Source: Cellulomonas gelida (lineage in GTDB: Bacteria; Actinomycetota; Actinomycetes; Actinomycetales; Cellulomonadaceae). Taken from it: a stretch of DNA of 42,690 nt. This document shows, one piece after another, positions 23,479 to 30,572 of this stretch. Location: NCBI RefSeq assembly GCF_006538725.1, contig NZ_BJLQ01000029.1, positions 1-42,690 of the forward strand. Direction: 5' to 3'. How positions within the stretch are numbered: position 1 is the first letter of the stretch; every line of letters starts with the position of its first letter. The notes under the pieces were generated by a model. The model was given only the letters and a program-made list of their open reading frames with translations, made no database searches and was not told the DNA's origin. The translations under genes and the position numbers were made by a program.

Positions 23479-25112
23479 GACGCCACCACCGCGTGCACCC
23501 CGACCGTCGCCCAGTCGCCCGCCCGCTCCGGCTCGACGAGGTGCAGCGCACCGGTCGCGACCGCGGCGCGCGCCCACCGGTCCACCTGGCGCCGCACGTC
23601 GGGTGAGCGCGTGTCGAGCACGTCGATCGCGGGCTCCGCCGGGACGAGGCCCGCTCCGGACTCCTGCCACTGCGTGAGCCCGACGGCCCGCAGCAGCGCG
23701 CCGTGGGTGGCGGCGCTCTCGTCGGCCGCGACCGCGCGCCCGAGGAGGTCGCCGTCGAGGTCCCGGACGTCGACGCGGTGCAGCCCCACCTCCGAGGCGT
23801 GCAGCGAGACCGTGACGGGTCGCGCGAGGTGCCGCGTGAGGGCGACGTGCAGCCGGCGCACGTCGGGCCGCATGCTCGCGAGGTCGCGCCAGACGGGGCG
23901 CCAGCCCAGGTCGGACCGTTCGACGAGCCGTGCGACCGCGTCCACGCGCGCCGCGGAGGCCGAGACGCCGAGCCCCAGGCTGCCCGCGAGGTGACCGACG
24001 GGTCCGTCGGCGGGCAGGCGCAGCGCGTCGAGGGCCGCGTCGAGGCGGGCCGCGGCGGTCGTGGTCCCGACACCGCCGAGGGTGCGGCCGTCGTCGTCCA
24101 CGAGCGCGGCCAGGCCCACGGGCAGCTGCGGCAGGTCGAGCGACATCGGCTCGCCGACGAGGCCCAGGACCGGGTCCCACACGGGTTCGAGGCGACGCAG
24201 CGCGGCGGCGTCGCCGTGCTCGTCGTGCGCCGCGCCCGACGTCCAGGCGTCGACGTCGAGCGCCCGACCCTCGTGCACGAGCCTCGGCAGCGCGACGTGC
24301 GTGCGGGGCTCGCTGACGAGCCCGTCGCTCGTGACGAGGTACTCGGGCCATCGCCCCGGCGCGGTGCCGTCGCAGGCCCGGGCGGTCGATGCGAGCACCG
24401 CGAGCGCGAGCTGCGCGCCGACGAGCGCTGCCGGCAGCGACTCGGGCGCGGCGGGCTCCTCCGGGGCCCCGAGCCGTGCGAGGCGCGCGAGCGCCGCGAC
24501 CTCGAGGCACGCGTCGGCGTCGCGGTTCCCCGGCCCGACGACGAGCGTGCGCGAGTCCCCGAGCGCGAACGCGACCCCGTGCCACGCGTCGCCGGCGCCG
24601 AGCCGCTCGACGCGCGCCAGCACGTTCGGGGCGTGCGCGGCCGCCGGGTTCGACGTCGTGGGCTGCCCCAGCACGCGCGCGTACCCCGCCGCCGCGAGGT
24701 GCGCGCCCACCGCGTGGGCCACGGGACCGTCGCCCGTCACGCGCAGCGTCGTCGACGCGACGAGCCTCGCGGCGGCGGCGGGCCGGCGCGTCACCGTCTC
24801 GAGGTGCGCGAACGCCGCGACCTCGTCGGCCGCGGGCTCGACCTCGCGCAGCAGGTGGTGCGCGTCGAGCTGCGCGAGGATGCCCGAGACCACCTCGCGG
24901 CCGCCGTCCGGGACCGTGGCGAGCAGCCGGTCGGGCTCGACGCCCGCCCGCAGGACCGGCTCGATCGTCGTCCACAACGCCTGCGCCCCGGCGTCGTCGA
25001 CGATCACGGCGTGCGCGCCCGCGCTGATCGCGATCCCCCGCCCGTCGAGGGGCCGCGCGCGGGTCCCCCGCCGCAGGCGCACGCCGGCGCGCCCCGCCGC
25101 GCGCGCGCTCAC
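23469..25112 (-). CDS. TOMM F protein (Ocin-ThiF-like, leader-peptide-binding cyclodehydratase partner)
   Basis: 547-aa partner that in this RiPP class binds the precursor's leader and activates the YcaO enzyme. The N-terminus (about 24-90) is a winged-helix RRE-like fold: GIAISAGAHAVIVDD, ALWTTIEPVLRAG, VVSGILAQLDAHHLLRE. A ThiF/E1-like Rossmann region follows (TLRVTGDGPVAHAVGAHLAA at about 115), with DSRTLVVGPGNRDADACLE further on but no E1 adenylation motif. The C-terminal 240 residues look like a worn YcaO fold (WDPVLGLVGEP, LGGVGTTTAAARLDAALDAL). The GTG at 25112 is chosen since it overlaps the stop of a 31-codon ORF (GTGA); a GTG at 25181 is possible. Precursor, dehydrogenase and exporter genes are not recognised nearby. 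Confidence 0.8.
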   Translation of the reverse strand: MSARAAGRAGVRLRRGTRARPLDGRGIAISAGAHAVIVDDAGAQALWTTIEPVLRAGVEPDRLLATVPDGGREVVSGILAQLDAHHLLREVEPAADEVAAFAHLETVTRRPAAAARLVASTTLRVTGDGPVAHAVGAHLAAAGYARVLGQPTTSNPAAAHAPNVLARVERLGAGDAWHGVAFALGDSRTLVVGPGNRDADACLEVAALARLARLGAPEEPAAPESLPAALVGAQLALAVLASTARACDGTAPGRWPEYLVTSDGLVSEPRTHVALPRLVHEGRALDVDAWTSGAAHDEHGDAAALRRLEPVWDPVLGLVGEPMSLDLPQLPVGLAALVDDDGRTLGGVGTTTAAARLDAALDALRLPADGPVGHLAGSLGLGVSASAARVDAVARLVERSDLGWRPVWRDLASMRPDVRRLHVALTRHLARPVTVSLHASEVGLHRVDVRDLDGDLLGRAVAADESAATHGALLRAVGLTQWQESGAGLVPAEPAIDVLDTRSPDVRRQVDRWARAAVATGALHLVEPERAGDWATVGVHAVVASWT

Positions 25113-25204
25113 GGTCGCCACCGCGTGACCGCGGAGGGCGGGACGCCCGCCGCCTGTCGTCGGACCATCGTGCGCAAGCACCGCTCGGGGGTCTCGTCAC
25201 TCAT
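25109..25204 (-). CDS. 31-aa ORF coupled to the F-protein gene
   Basis: Short frame starting ATG at 25204 behind AGAAAGG (8-nt spacing) and ending in a TGA that overlaps the GTG of the F-protein gene. The product starts MSDETPERCLRTMVRRQ, is basic, and ends AVTRWRP; it has one Cys, two Ser and three Thr. It could be a RiPP precursor, a leader peptide that couples translation, or nothing. Typical azole precursors have a Cys/Ser/Thr-rich core, which this lacks, and it uses several codons rare for the window (CGA, TTG, AGT). Confidence 0.35.
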   Translation of the reverse strand: MSDETPERCLRTMVRRQAAGVPPSAVTRWRP

Positions 25205-25250
25205 GCCAGGCGCCTTTCTCTGGGCGTGTGTCGGCACCTCGTCGTGCGCT

Positions 25251-25276
25251 AAACAAACCGAACGTCCGGCTTTGTC
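25251..25276. promoter_or_regulatory. ARE-like operator 1 (RiPP side)
   Basis: 26-bp imperfect palindrome with half-sites AAACAAACCG and CGGCTTTGTC, 47 bp upstream of the first RiPP start codon. The halves match the autoregulatory elements bound by gamma-butyrolactone receptors (ACAAACCG type). Confidence 0.6.
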
Positions 25277-25336
25277 GAGAATGAACCACTTCCTACCCGG
25301 ACGTCAAGAGTCCGCGCGCACGAGGGAAGTCCGAGG

Positions 25337-25362
25337 TAGTAAACCGACCGGCCGCCTTGTTA
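25337..25362. promoter_or_regulatory. ARE-like operator 2 (afsA side)
   Basis: Half-sites TAGTAAACCG and CGCCTTGTTA with a 6-bp centre. The right half contains the -35 box of the afsA-like promoter, so a bound receptor would block it. Confidence 0.55.
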
Positions 25363-25385
25363 TGACCTGTTCCCGCAGCTAGCGT
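25357..25385 (+). promoter_or_regulatory. Promoter of the afsA-like gene
   Basis: -35 TTGTTA (25357-25362) and -10 TAGCGT (25380-25385) separated by exactly 17 bp. The expected transcript begins near 25392, about 40 nt before the start codon. Confidence 0.65.
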
Positions 25386-25432
25386 TCTGGGCACGCGGCG
25401 CGCGCCCCGCGCCCCACACGCGGAGGTCAGCC

Positions 25433-26326
25433 ATGCAGATCAGCAGCTTCGACCAGCGGTACGTCCACAAGCTCGACCCGTGGGCGGTCCTCGTCACCCG
25501 CGTGCTCGCGCCGTACGCGGACGCGCCCCTCGACACGGAGACGACGTGGGACGTCGAGGTGAGCCTCCCGCTGGGGGTGCCGCACCCCGTCTACGCGCAC
25601 CAGAGCGCGGTGCTCCTCGGGCTCGAGGCGTTCCGGCAGGCGGGCACCGCACTCGCCCACGTCGCCGGTGGCGTGCCCATGGGCCACGCGTTCGTCGCCA
25701 CGCGTGTCGCGATGCGCTGGACGGCCGACCCGACCGCACTCGTCGGCATCGTCCCCGCGCGCTTCACGTTCCGGACCCTGGGCGCCGAGCACCGCCGCGG
25801 GACGCTCGTGCGCCACGTCTTCGACGCGGACGTCACGATCGACGGCGTCGTCGTCGCGCAGGCCTCCGGCGATCTGCAGTGCGTCGACCCGCGCGTGCAC
25901 GCCCGGCTGCGCGCCGGCGCGCCGGCGTGGCACGAGCTCGCCCCGCGGCACGACCCTGCGGCGCTCGGCGACGTGCGCACCACGCCCGACGGTCTCGAGG
26001 CGTGGCTCGGCTGGGACGCGCAGGACCGCATGGTGTTCGACCACGGGGTCGACCACGTGCCCGCGATGCACCTGGCGCGCGCGGCGATCACCGCGCACCA
26101 CCTGCTGACCGCCGCCGAGGCCGTCACGTCGATCGACGTGCGCTGCACGCGCTACGTCGAGCTCACGGGCTCCGCGGGCGTGCGCGCCGTGCTCGACGAG
26201 GGGCAGACACGCACCGAGATCCTGCAGGACGACTCCCCCGCCGCGGTCATCACGTGCGTGACCGAGCCCCTCGCGCCCGTCACGCGCACCAGCACCGAGG
26301 TCCCGGCACGGACCGCCCTGGTCTAG
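25433..26326 (+). CDS. AfsA/ScbA-family gamma-butyrolactone synthase
   Basis: 297-aa protein of the AfsA family: two hot-dog repeats that join a beta-ketoacyl-ACP with dihydroxyacetone phosphate, the first step of A-factor-type signal synthesis. Family features: VHKLDPWAVLVTRV near the N-terminus, HPVYAHQSAVLLGLEAFRQA, GHAFVATRVAMRW and, in the second repeat, WDAQDRMVFDHGVDHVPAMH with LARAAITAH. Length is normal. The ATG follows GGAGGTC. It lies between the divergent RiPP genes and the convergent receptor gene, whose TAG shares the tetranucleotide CTAG with its own TAG. The ARE-like site over the -35 box implies control by the neighbouring receptor. Downstream reductases for butyrolactone are not present here. 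Confidence 0.88.
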   Translation: MQISSFDQRYVHKLDPWAVLVTRVLAPYADAPLDTETTWDVEVSLPLGVPHPVYAHQSAVLLGLEAFRQAGTALAHVAGGVPMGHAFVATRVAMRWTADPTALVGIVPARFTFRTLGAEHRRGTLVRHVFDADVTIDGVVVAQASGDLQCVDPRVHARLRAGAPAWHELAPRHDPAALGDVRTTPDGLEAWLGWDAQDRMVFDHGVDHVPAMHLARAAITAHHLLTAAEAVTSIDVRCTRYVELTGSAGVRAVLDEGQTRTEILQDDSPAAVITCVTEPLAPVTRTSTEVPARTALV

Positions 26327-26949
26327 GCGCGCTGCAGCATGTCCGGGATCACGTGCTCGCGGCCCGGCGCGACGATCCCGGGCAGCAGCAGCGTCCACAT
26401 CTCCCGCAGCCGGTCCAGCAGGTCCTCGAGCCGTGAGGACGCGAACGAGGCCGTCTGGATGCCGGTGAACGCGGCGACCAGGAACCGGGAGAGGGTGTCC
26501 GGGTCGATGGTGTCGCGCAGGTCGCCCTGGGCCACGGCGTGGCTGATCACAGCGGACGTGGGCCCGGCCCAGGCGTCGTACGTCGGGCCGCGGTCCTCGT
26601 CGTCGTCGGGCACCTCGACGGCCAGGCGCATCGCGGCGAGCGCCACGACGTCGTCGCGCATGAGCTCGCCGAGCGCGCGGACCATGGACACGAGGATCGC
26701 GAGCGCGGAGAGGTCGCTCGAGGCGAACCGTTCCTGGAGCTCGTCGTTCAGCTCGCGCTGGCGTTCGATGACCGCCTGGGCGAGCAGGTCCTTCGACTTG
26801 AAGTGGAAGTACATCGAGCCCTTGGTCGCCCCCGCGCGTACCGCGATGTCGGCGATGCTCGCCCCCGCGAACCCGTGCTCGATGAACTCGGCCGCTGCCG
26901 CTGCGACGATCGCGTTCCTGGTCGCCACCGCGCGCGCCTGCTGCGCCAC
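26323..26949 (-). CDS. TetR-family gamma-butyrolactone receptor (ArpA/ScbR-like)
   Basis: 208-aa repressor. The DNA-binding domain is residues about 8-55 with IADIAVRAGATKGSMYFHFK, the form seen in ArpA-type receptors (G(A/V)TKGALYFHF). The ligand domain contains WAGPTSAVISHAVAQGDLR and the C-terminal LREMWTLLLPGI, also typical of the group. It should leave its operators when a butyrolactone binds. The GTG start at 26949 follows GGGAGGACGAC. Its own promoter (-10 TACGTT at 27001-27006) is covered by an ARE-like palindrome, so it probably represses itself. Gene order with afsA is convergent, unlike the divergent scbA-scbR pair of Streptomyces coelicolor. Confidence 0.88.
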   Translation of the reverse strand: MAQQARAVATRNAIVAAAAAEFIEHGFAGASIADIAVRAGATKGSMYFHFKSKDLLAQAVIERQRELNDELQERFASSDLSALAILVSMVRALGELMRDDVVALAAMRLAVEVPDDDEDRGPTYDAWAGPTSAVISHAVAQGDLRDTIDPDTLSRFLVAAFTGIQTASFASSRLEDLLDRLREMWTLLLPGIVAPGREHVIPDMLQRA

Positions 26950-26999
26950 GTCGTCCTCCCTCGGTCGATGCAGCGGCTATCCAGCCGCGCCCCCGGTCA

Positions 27000-27025
27000 A
27001 AACGTACCGGACATCCGCCTTTGTT
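27000..27025. promoter_or_regulatory. ARE-like operator 3 on the receptor promoter
   Basis: Half-sites AAACGTACCG and CGCCTTTGTT with a 6-bp centre. The left half includes, on the minus strand, the -10 box TACGTT of the receptor gene. Confidence 0.6.
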
Positions 27026-27047
27026 TGACAGATACCGGTCGCGTGCA

Positions 27048-29396
27048 TCATGCGATCCGCTCGCTCAGCCGGCGCCGGGTCTGCCGTTCCGCGAGCCACG
27101 CCTCGAGCTCGACGAGCGGCAGCGGGCGGCTGTGGAGGAAGCCTTGCGTGCGGTCGCACCCGAGGGCGGCCAACGCCTGGCGAGTCGCGTCGTCCTCGAC
27201 GCCCTCGGCGGTGACCCGCAGGCCGAGCCGGTGGGCAAGGTCGACCGTACCCGCCACGATCGTGCTCGTGCGCTCGTCGGCCAACAGGCGAGAGGTGAAG
27301 GTCTGGTCGAGCTTGAGCTCGCGCGCCGGCAGGTGGTTCAGGTACGCGAGCGTCGAGTGCCCCGTGCCGTAGTCGTCGATGCTCACGTGCACGCCGTACG
27401 CGGTCAGGGCGGCGAGCGCGGCGACCGCCTTGGCCGGGTCGTCCATGATCGTCGTCTCGGTGACCTCGAGCGTCAGCAGCCCCGCGGGGAGCTGCGAGCT
27501 GTCGAGGGCCGACTCGAGCGTCGTGAACAGGCCCGGGTGGGTCAGGCAGCTCGCTGACAGGTTCACCGAGACGGGCATGGCCCGGCCCGCGCGCAGCCAC
27601 GCCGTCGCGTCCTGCACGGCGAGCGACAGGACGCGCTCGGTGAGGTGCGGCATGAGCTGGTAGCGCTCCGCGAGGTCGAGGAACTCGGCCGGCGCGAGCA
27701 GCCCGAGCCGCGGGTGCTGCCACCGCACGAGCGCCTCGACCCCCACCACGGACCCGTCCGAGCACGAGATCTGCGGCTGGTAGTGCACGACGAGCTCGCC
27801 GGCGGCTCGCGACGACGACGTGAGCACCGTGCGCAGGTCCCGCACGAGCCCGACTCGCCGGTCCGCGTCGGCCGCGACCCGCTCGTCGAACACCGTGATG
27901 CCGACGCCCGCGCGCTTGGCGGAGTACATCGCGTGGTCCGCGGCGCGCAGCAGGTCCTCGACGGTCTTGTTGCGGTGCCGGGTGCTGACCACGCCGATGC
28001 TCGCGTCGATCTGCACGAGCTCGTCGTCGAGCACGACGGGCGCGCGCACCGCCTCGAGCACCGAGAGCGCGGTGCGCTCCGCGAGGGCGTGGTCGTGGCC
28101 GTCGAGCAGCACCGCGAACTCGTCGCCCCCGATGCGCGCGAGCATCCCGTCGGTGCTCAGCGCTGCGGCCATCCGTACGGCGACCGTGCGCATGAGCTCG
28201 TCGCCGGCCGCGTGGCCGCGGTCGTCGTTGACCGCCTTGAACTCGTCGAGGTCGATCATCATGAGGCTGACCTCGCGCCCGCGACGCAACCGGCGCTCGA
28301 GCCGCTCGACGAAGGCCCGTCGGTTCGCCACGCCCGTCAGCCCGTCCGTGCGCGACTCGCGCTGCGCGTCCGTGAGCTCGGCGAAGTCGCGCGCCATGTA
28401 GGCCAGCCGGGACGTGCCCGCGAGCGCCGCGAGCGCGGCGAGCAGCGGCACGACCGGCTGCCCGCTCGGCGCCACGGCGTCGACGACGATCATCACGACC
28501 GACCCGATCACGACGACGAGCGCGCCGACGGTCGACGCCGTGGGCGAGACGTCGACCCGCGTGCGCACCACGGGCCGGGAGGTGACCGCGCACGCAGTCA
28601 TCAGCGCGATGCCGACCCAGCCGTGCACCACACCGACCGCCGACGCCTCGACGTGCGTCCCGCCACGGACGGCCCCCACGTACCCGACCAGCTCGGACCC
28701 GAGGATCACGGCGACCAGCACGACGAGCGTCATCGCGCGCCAGTCACGCGTCAGGTGCGCGGTGAGCACGATGACGACGAGCGCGGCCATGAGCGTCAGG
28801 AGCACCGCGATCCGCACCGTGTGCGCGCCGGTCTGCCACCCGTGCGCCGCTGCGCCGGCGGCGCGGGACGTGCCGTACGCGAGGATCGCCGCCGCGCACA
28901 GCGTGCCACCCAGGCCCGCCAGCCACTCGCCCGAGTCCCGGTCGTCGAGGTGTGACCGGTTCCAGTGCTGGACCGCCTGGTAGAGCATCGCGGTCGCGGC
29001 GACCGTCCCGACCGTCAGGCCGGCCGTCGCCACGGACGTCCAGGACTCGCCCGTCAGCCACGCGAGCAGGGCCTCGAGCCCGAGGCTGAGGACGATCGTC
29101 CACCCGGCACGCCTGAACCAGCGCCACGCGAGCTGCTCCCGGGGCGCACGGCCGCGGGAGGCGCGGGTGGTGACCAGCGCGGCAGCCACGGACGCCGCGC
29201 ACGCGAGCAGCAGGAGCAGCGCGCCGAGGCCACGGACGGCACCGACCGTCACCAGCACTCCCGCGGCCACGGCGCTCGCCGCGCGCACCACACGCCCACT
29301 CGTCACACCGTCGACATCGGTGCCGCGGCGGCACAGGTGAGACGTCCCCGAGCGCGTCACCCGTCGGTGGCGCAGGTACGTCCCTGACGTCCGCAT
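27048..29396 (-). CDS. Membrane GGDEF-EAL protein (cyclic-di-GMP synthesis and breakdown)
   Basis: Up to 782 aa. The N-terminal 340 residues carry eight or more membrane spans (for example GLGALLLLLACAASVAAAL, VAVLLTLMAALVVIVLTA-like stretches), a possible integral sensor. The GGDEF domain keeps the active site (ARIGGDEFAVLL, motif at about 423-427) and metal site (MMIDLDEFKAVND); an RxxD inhibitory site is not seen. The EAL domain is complete: VEALVRW (about 554), SVNLSA, LEVTET, SIDDYGTGHS, ELKLDQTF, TAEGVE. So both activities are possible. The start is uncertain: the ATG at 29396 has no ribosome site, and a GTG further in may be used. It lies upstream of the receptor gene on the same strand with about 100 bp between. 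Confidence 0.9.
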   Translation of the reverse strand: MRTSGTYLRHRRVTRSGTSHLCRRGTDVDGVTSGRVVRAASAVAAGVLVTVGAVRGLGALLLLLACAASVAAALVTTRASRGRAPREQLAWRWFRRAGWTIVLSLGLEALLAWLTGESWTSVATAGLTVGTVAATAMLYQAVQHWNRSHLDDRDSGEWLAGLGGTLCAAAILAYGTSRAAGAAAHGWQTGAHTVRIAVLLTLMAALVVIVLTAHLTRDWRAMTLVVLVAVILGSELVGYVGAVRGGTHVEASAVGVVHGWVGIALMTACAVTSRPVVRTRVDVSPTASTVGALVVVIGSVVMIVVDAVAPSGQPVVPLLAALAALAGTSRLAYMARDFAELTDAQRESRTDGLTGVANRRAFVERLERRLRRGREVSLMMIDLDEFKAVNDDRGHAAGDELMRTVAVRMAAALSTDGMLARIGGDEFAVLLDGHDHALAERTALSVLEAVRAPVVLDDELVQIDASIGVVSTRHRNKTVEDLLRAADHAMYSAKRAGVGITVFDERVAADADRRVGLVRDLRTVLTSSSRAAGELVVHYQPQISCSDGSVVGVEALVRWQHPRLGLLAPAEFLDLAERYQLMPHLTERVLSLAVQDATAWLRAGRAMPVSVNLSASCLTHPGLFTTLESALDSSQLPAGLLTLEVTETTIMDDPAKAVAALAALTAYGVHVSIDDYGTGHSTLAYLNHLPARELKLDQTFTSRLLADERTSTIVAGTVDLAHRLGLRVTAEGVEDDATRQALAALGCDRTQGFLHSRPLPLVELEAWLAERQTRRRLSERIA

Positions 29397-29425
29397 TTCG
29401 CCGACGGCGACGGCTCACGCACCAC

Positions 29426-29452
29426 CCGAACGGCGCATCACCCGTCGTTCGG
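29426..29452 (-). terminator. Hairpin after the 188-aa hypothetical gene
   Basis: 7-bp stem CCGAACG/CGTTCGG around a 13-nt loop, 42 bp past the stop codon at 29494 on the minus strand. Confidence 0.4.
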
Positions 29453-29493
29453 CCGGCTCGACGACGCCGGGCACACCCGGGTGCCGAGCGGCC

Positions 29494-30060
29494 TCAGGCG
29501 ACGGACGGTGTCCGAGCCCGCGAGACGCCCGCGACCGCGGCAGCCAGGCCGAGCCGCGGCGCGAGGCCGTCGACCTGCACGACCGCAGCCGGGCCGTGCT
29601 CGCTGTAGAGCGCGACGAGCGAGGCGAGCTCGCCGCGGCCGCCGTAGGCGCACGTGAGCTCGAGCAGGGTCTGCGGGCCGTCGTGCACGACGTAGACGAC
29701 CTCGGCGTCGAACCCGAACGACGGCGACACCCGGAACCGGACCGTGCCGATCTCGACGGGCGGCGGCAGCACCCGGCCGTGCACGTGCGCGATGCCGAGC
29801 AGCGCGCTCAGGCCGCGGCGCTCGTCGTCCGCGAGGCCCTCGCACGCGTCGAGCGCGTCCATGTCCACGAGCACGACGCACCCCGGGTCCGGCTCGGACG
29901 AGCCCGGGTGCCAGGACGCGTCGGCCTCGAGCGTCAGGAAGCCGTCGTAGGCGCTGTACGCGGTCCGCACCAGCTCCATGCGCTCCTCGATCGGCATGCC
30001 CCGCAGGGGGTGGGTGCGCGAGGTCGCGGCCGCGCCGCACGAGCACGAGATCGTCACCAT
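29494..30060 (-). CDS. Hypothetical protein with N-terminal CSCG motif
   Basis: 188-aa soluble protein, not recognised. It begins MVTISCSCGAAATS, then a helical stretch (MPIEERMELVRTAYSAYDGF), and a mixed part with GCVVLVDMDALDACEGL, VRFRVSPSFGFDAEVVYVVH and LLELTCAYGGRGELA. The cysteine pair at the start might hold a metal but there is no second pair of the zinc-ribbon kind. The ATG at 30060 follows GGGGGTC. It stands alone between the GGDEF-EAL gene and the small antitoxin-like gene on the other strand. Confidence 0.65.
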   Translation of the reverse strand: MVTISCSCGAAATSRTHPLRGMPIEERMELVRTAYSAYDGFLTLEADASWHPGSSEPDPGCVVLVDMDALDACEGLADDERRGLSALLGIAHVHGRVLPPPVEIGTVRFRVSPSFGFDAEVVYVVHDGPQTLLELTCAYGGRGELASLVALYSEHGPAAVVQVDGLAPRLGLAAAVAGVSRARTPSVA

Positions 30061-30263
30061 GACCCCCAGGGTGCGCCCGACCACTGACACGCACGCGCCG
30101 GACGCGCCGAGGACCAGACGATCCGGACGCCGCGAATCGCCGGAAGGGCCCCGTTCCTCCTGTTCCGCGTGCGAGCGCGCCACGCGCGGACGACACTGTG
30201 CGTCTGAGCGCGTCGAGCGGCAGGTCGCAGGGGCTTGCGCGGGCGCGCCGACGGAGGTGCGCG

Positions 30264-30449
30264 ATGGGGCTCGACGACCTGGTCTCGAAGGCCAAAGGCG
30301 CTCTGGAAGGGCACGAGGAGCAGGCGAAGGACGCGCTCGACAAGGCCGCCGACGCGGTCAAGTCGCGCACGGACGAGGCGGGTGACGCGAAGGTCGACGA
30401 GGTCACCGAGAAGGCCAAGGAGTTCCTCGACCAGCAGAAGAACACCTGA
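30264..30449 (+). CDS. MT0933/Rv0909-like antitoxin-family protein
   Basis: 61-aa very acidic/basic helical protein (MGLDDLVSKAKGALEGHEEQ at the N-terminus, repeated KA/EK heptad-like pattern) that fits the MT0933-like antitoxin family. Strong GGAGG site 6 nt before the ATG. No toxin gene of the Rv0910 type is next to it, so its role as an antitoxin is doubtful; many actinobacteria carry such genes alone. It could equally be a stress-related helical protein of the CsbD-like kind. Placed 120 bp before fhaA in the same direction. Confidence 0.75.
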   Translation: MGLDDLVSKAKGALEGHEEQAKDALDKAADAVKSRTDEAGDAKVDEVTEKAKEFLDQQKNT

Positions 30450-30489
30450 GGCACCCGCGGCAAGACGCCGCACGACGCCGGGGCGCGGA

Positions 30490-30495
30490 TACCAT
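30490..30495 (+). promoter_or_regulatory. -10-like box (TACCAT) before fhaA
   Basis: TACCAT fits the TANNNT consensus and would give an mRNA leader of about 70 nt before the fhaA start. No clear -35 box is visible at 17 bp. It may be the promoter of the seven-gene wall/division operon. Confidence 0.4.
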
Positions 30496-30572
30496 CGAGT
30501 CGGATCGTGGACGATCACAGCGTGGCGCCCCTGCCGGTCGTGCGCGCCGTTGTGCCGAAGGGAGGTGCGTTC

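Noticed and set aside
22696..25200. 834-codon frame that would fuse the ycaO front half to upstream sequence
   Set aside because: Only the last 260 codons look like a protein; upstream of 23478 it is the shadow of the F-protein gene in another frame.
30061..30263. Possible tRNA or small RNA between the hypothetical and antitoxin-like genes
   Set aside because: No cloverleaf, no TTCGA arm and no CCA end could be found.
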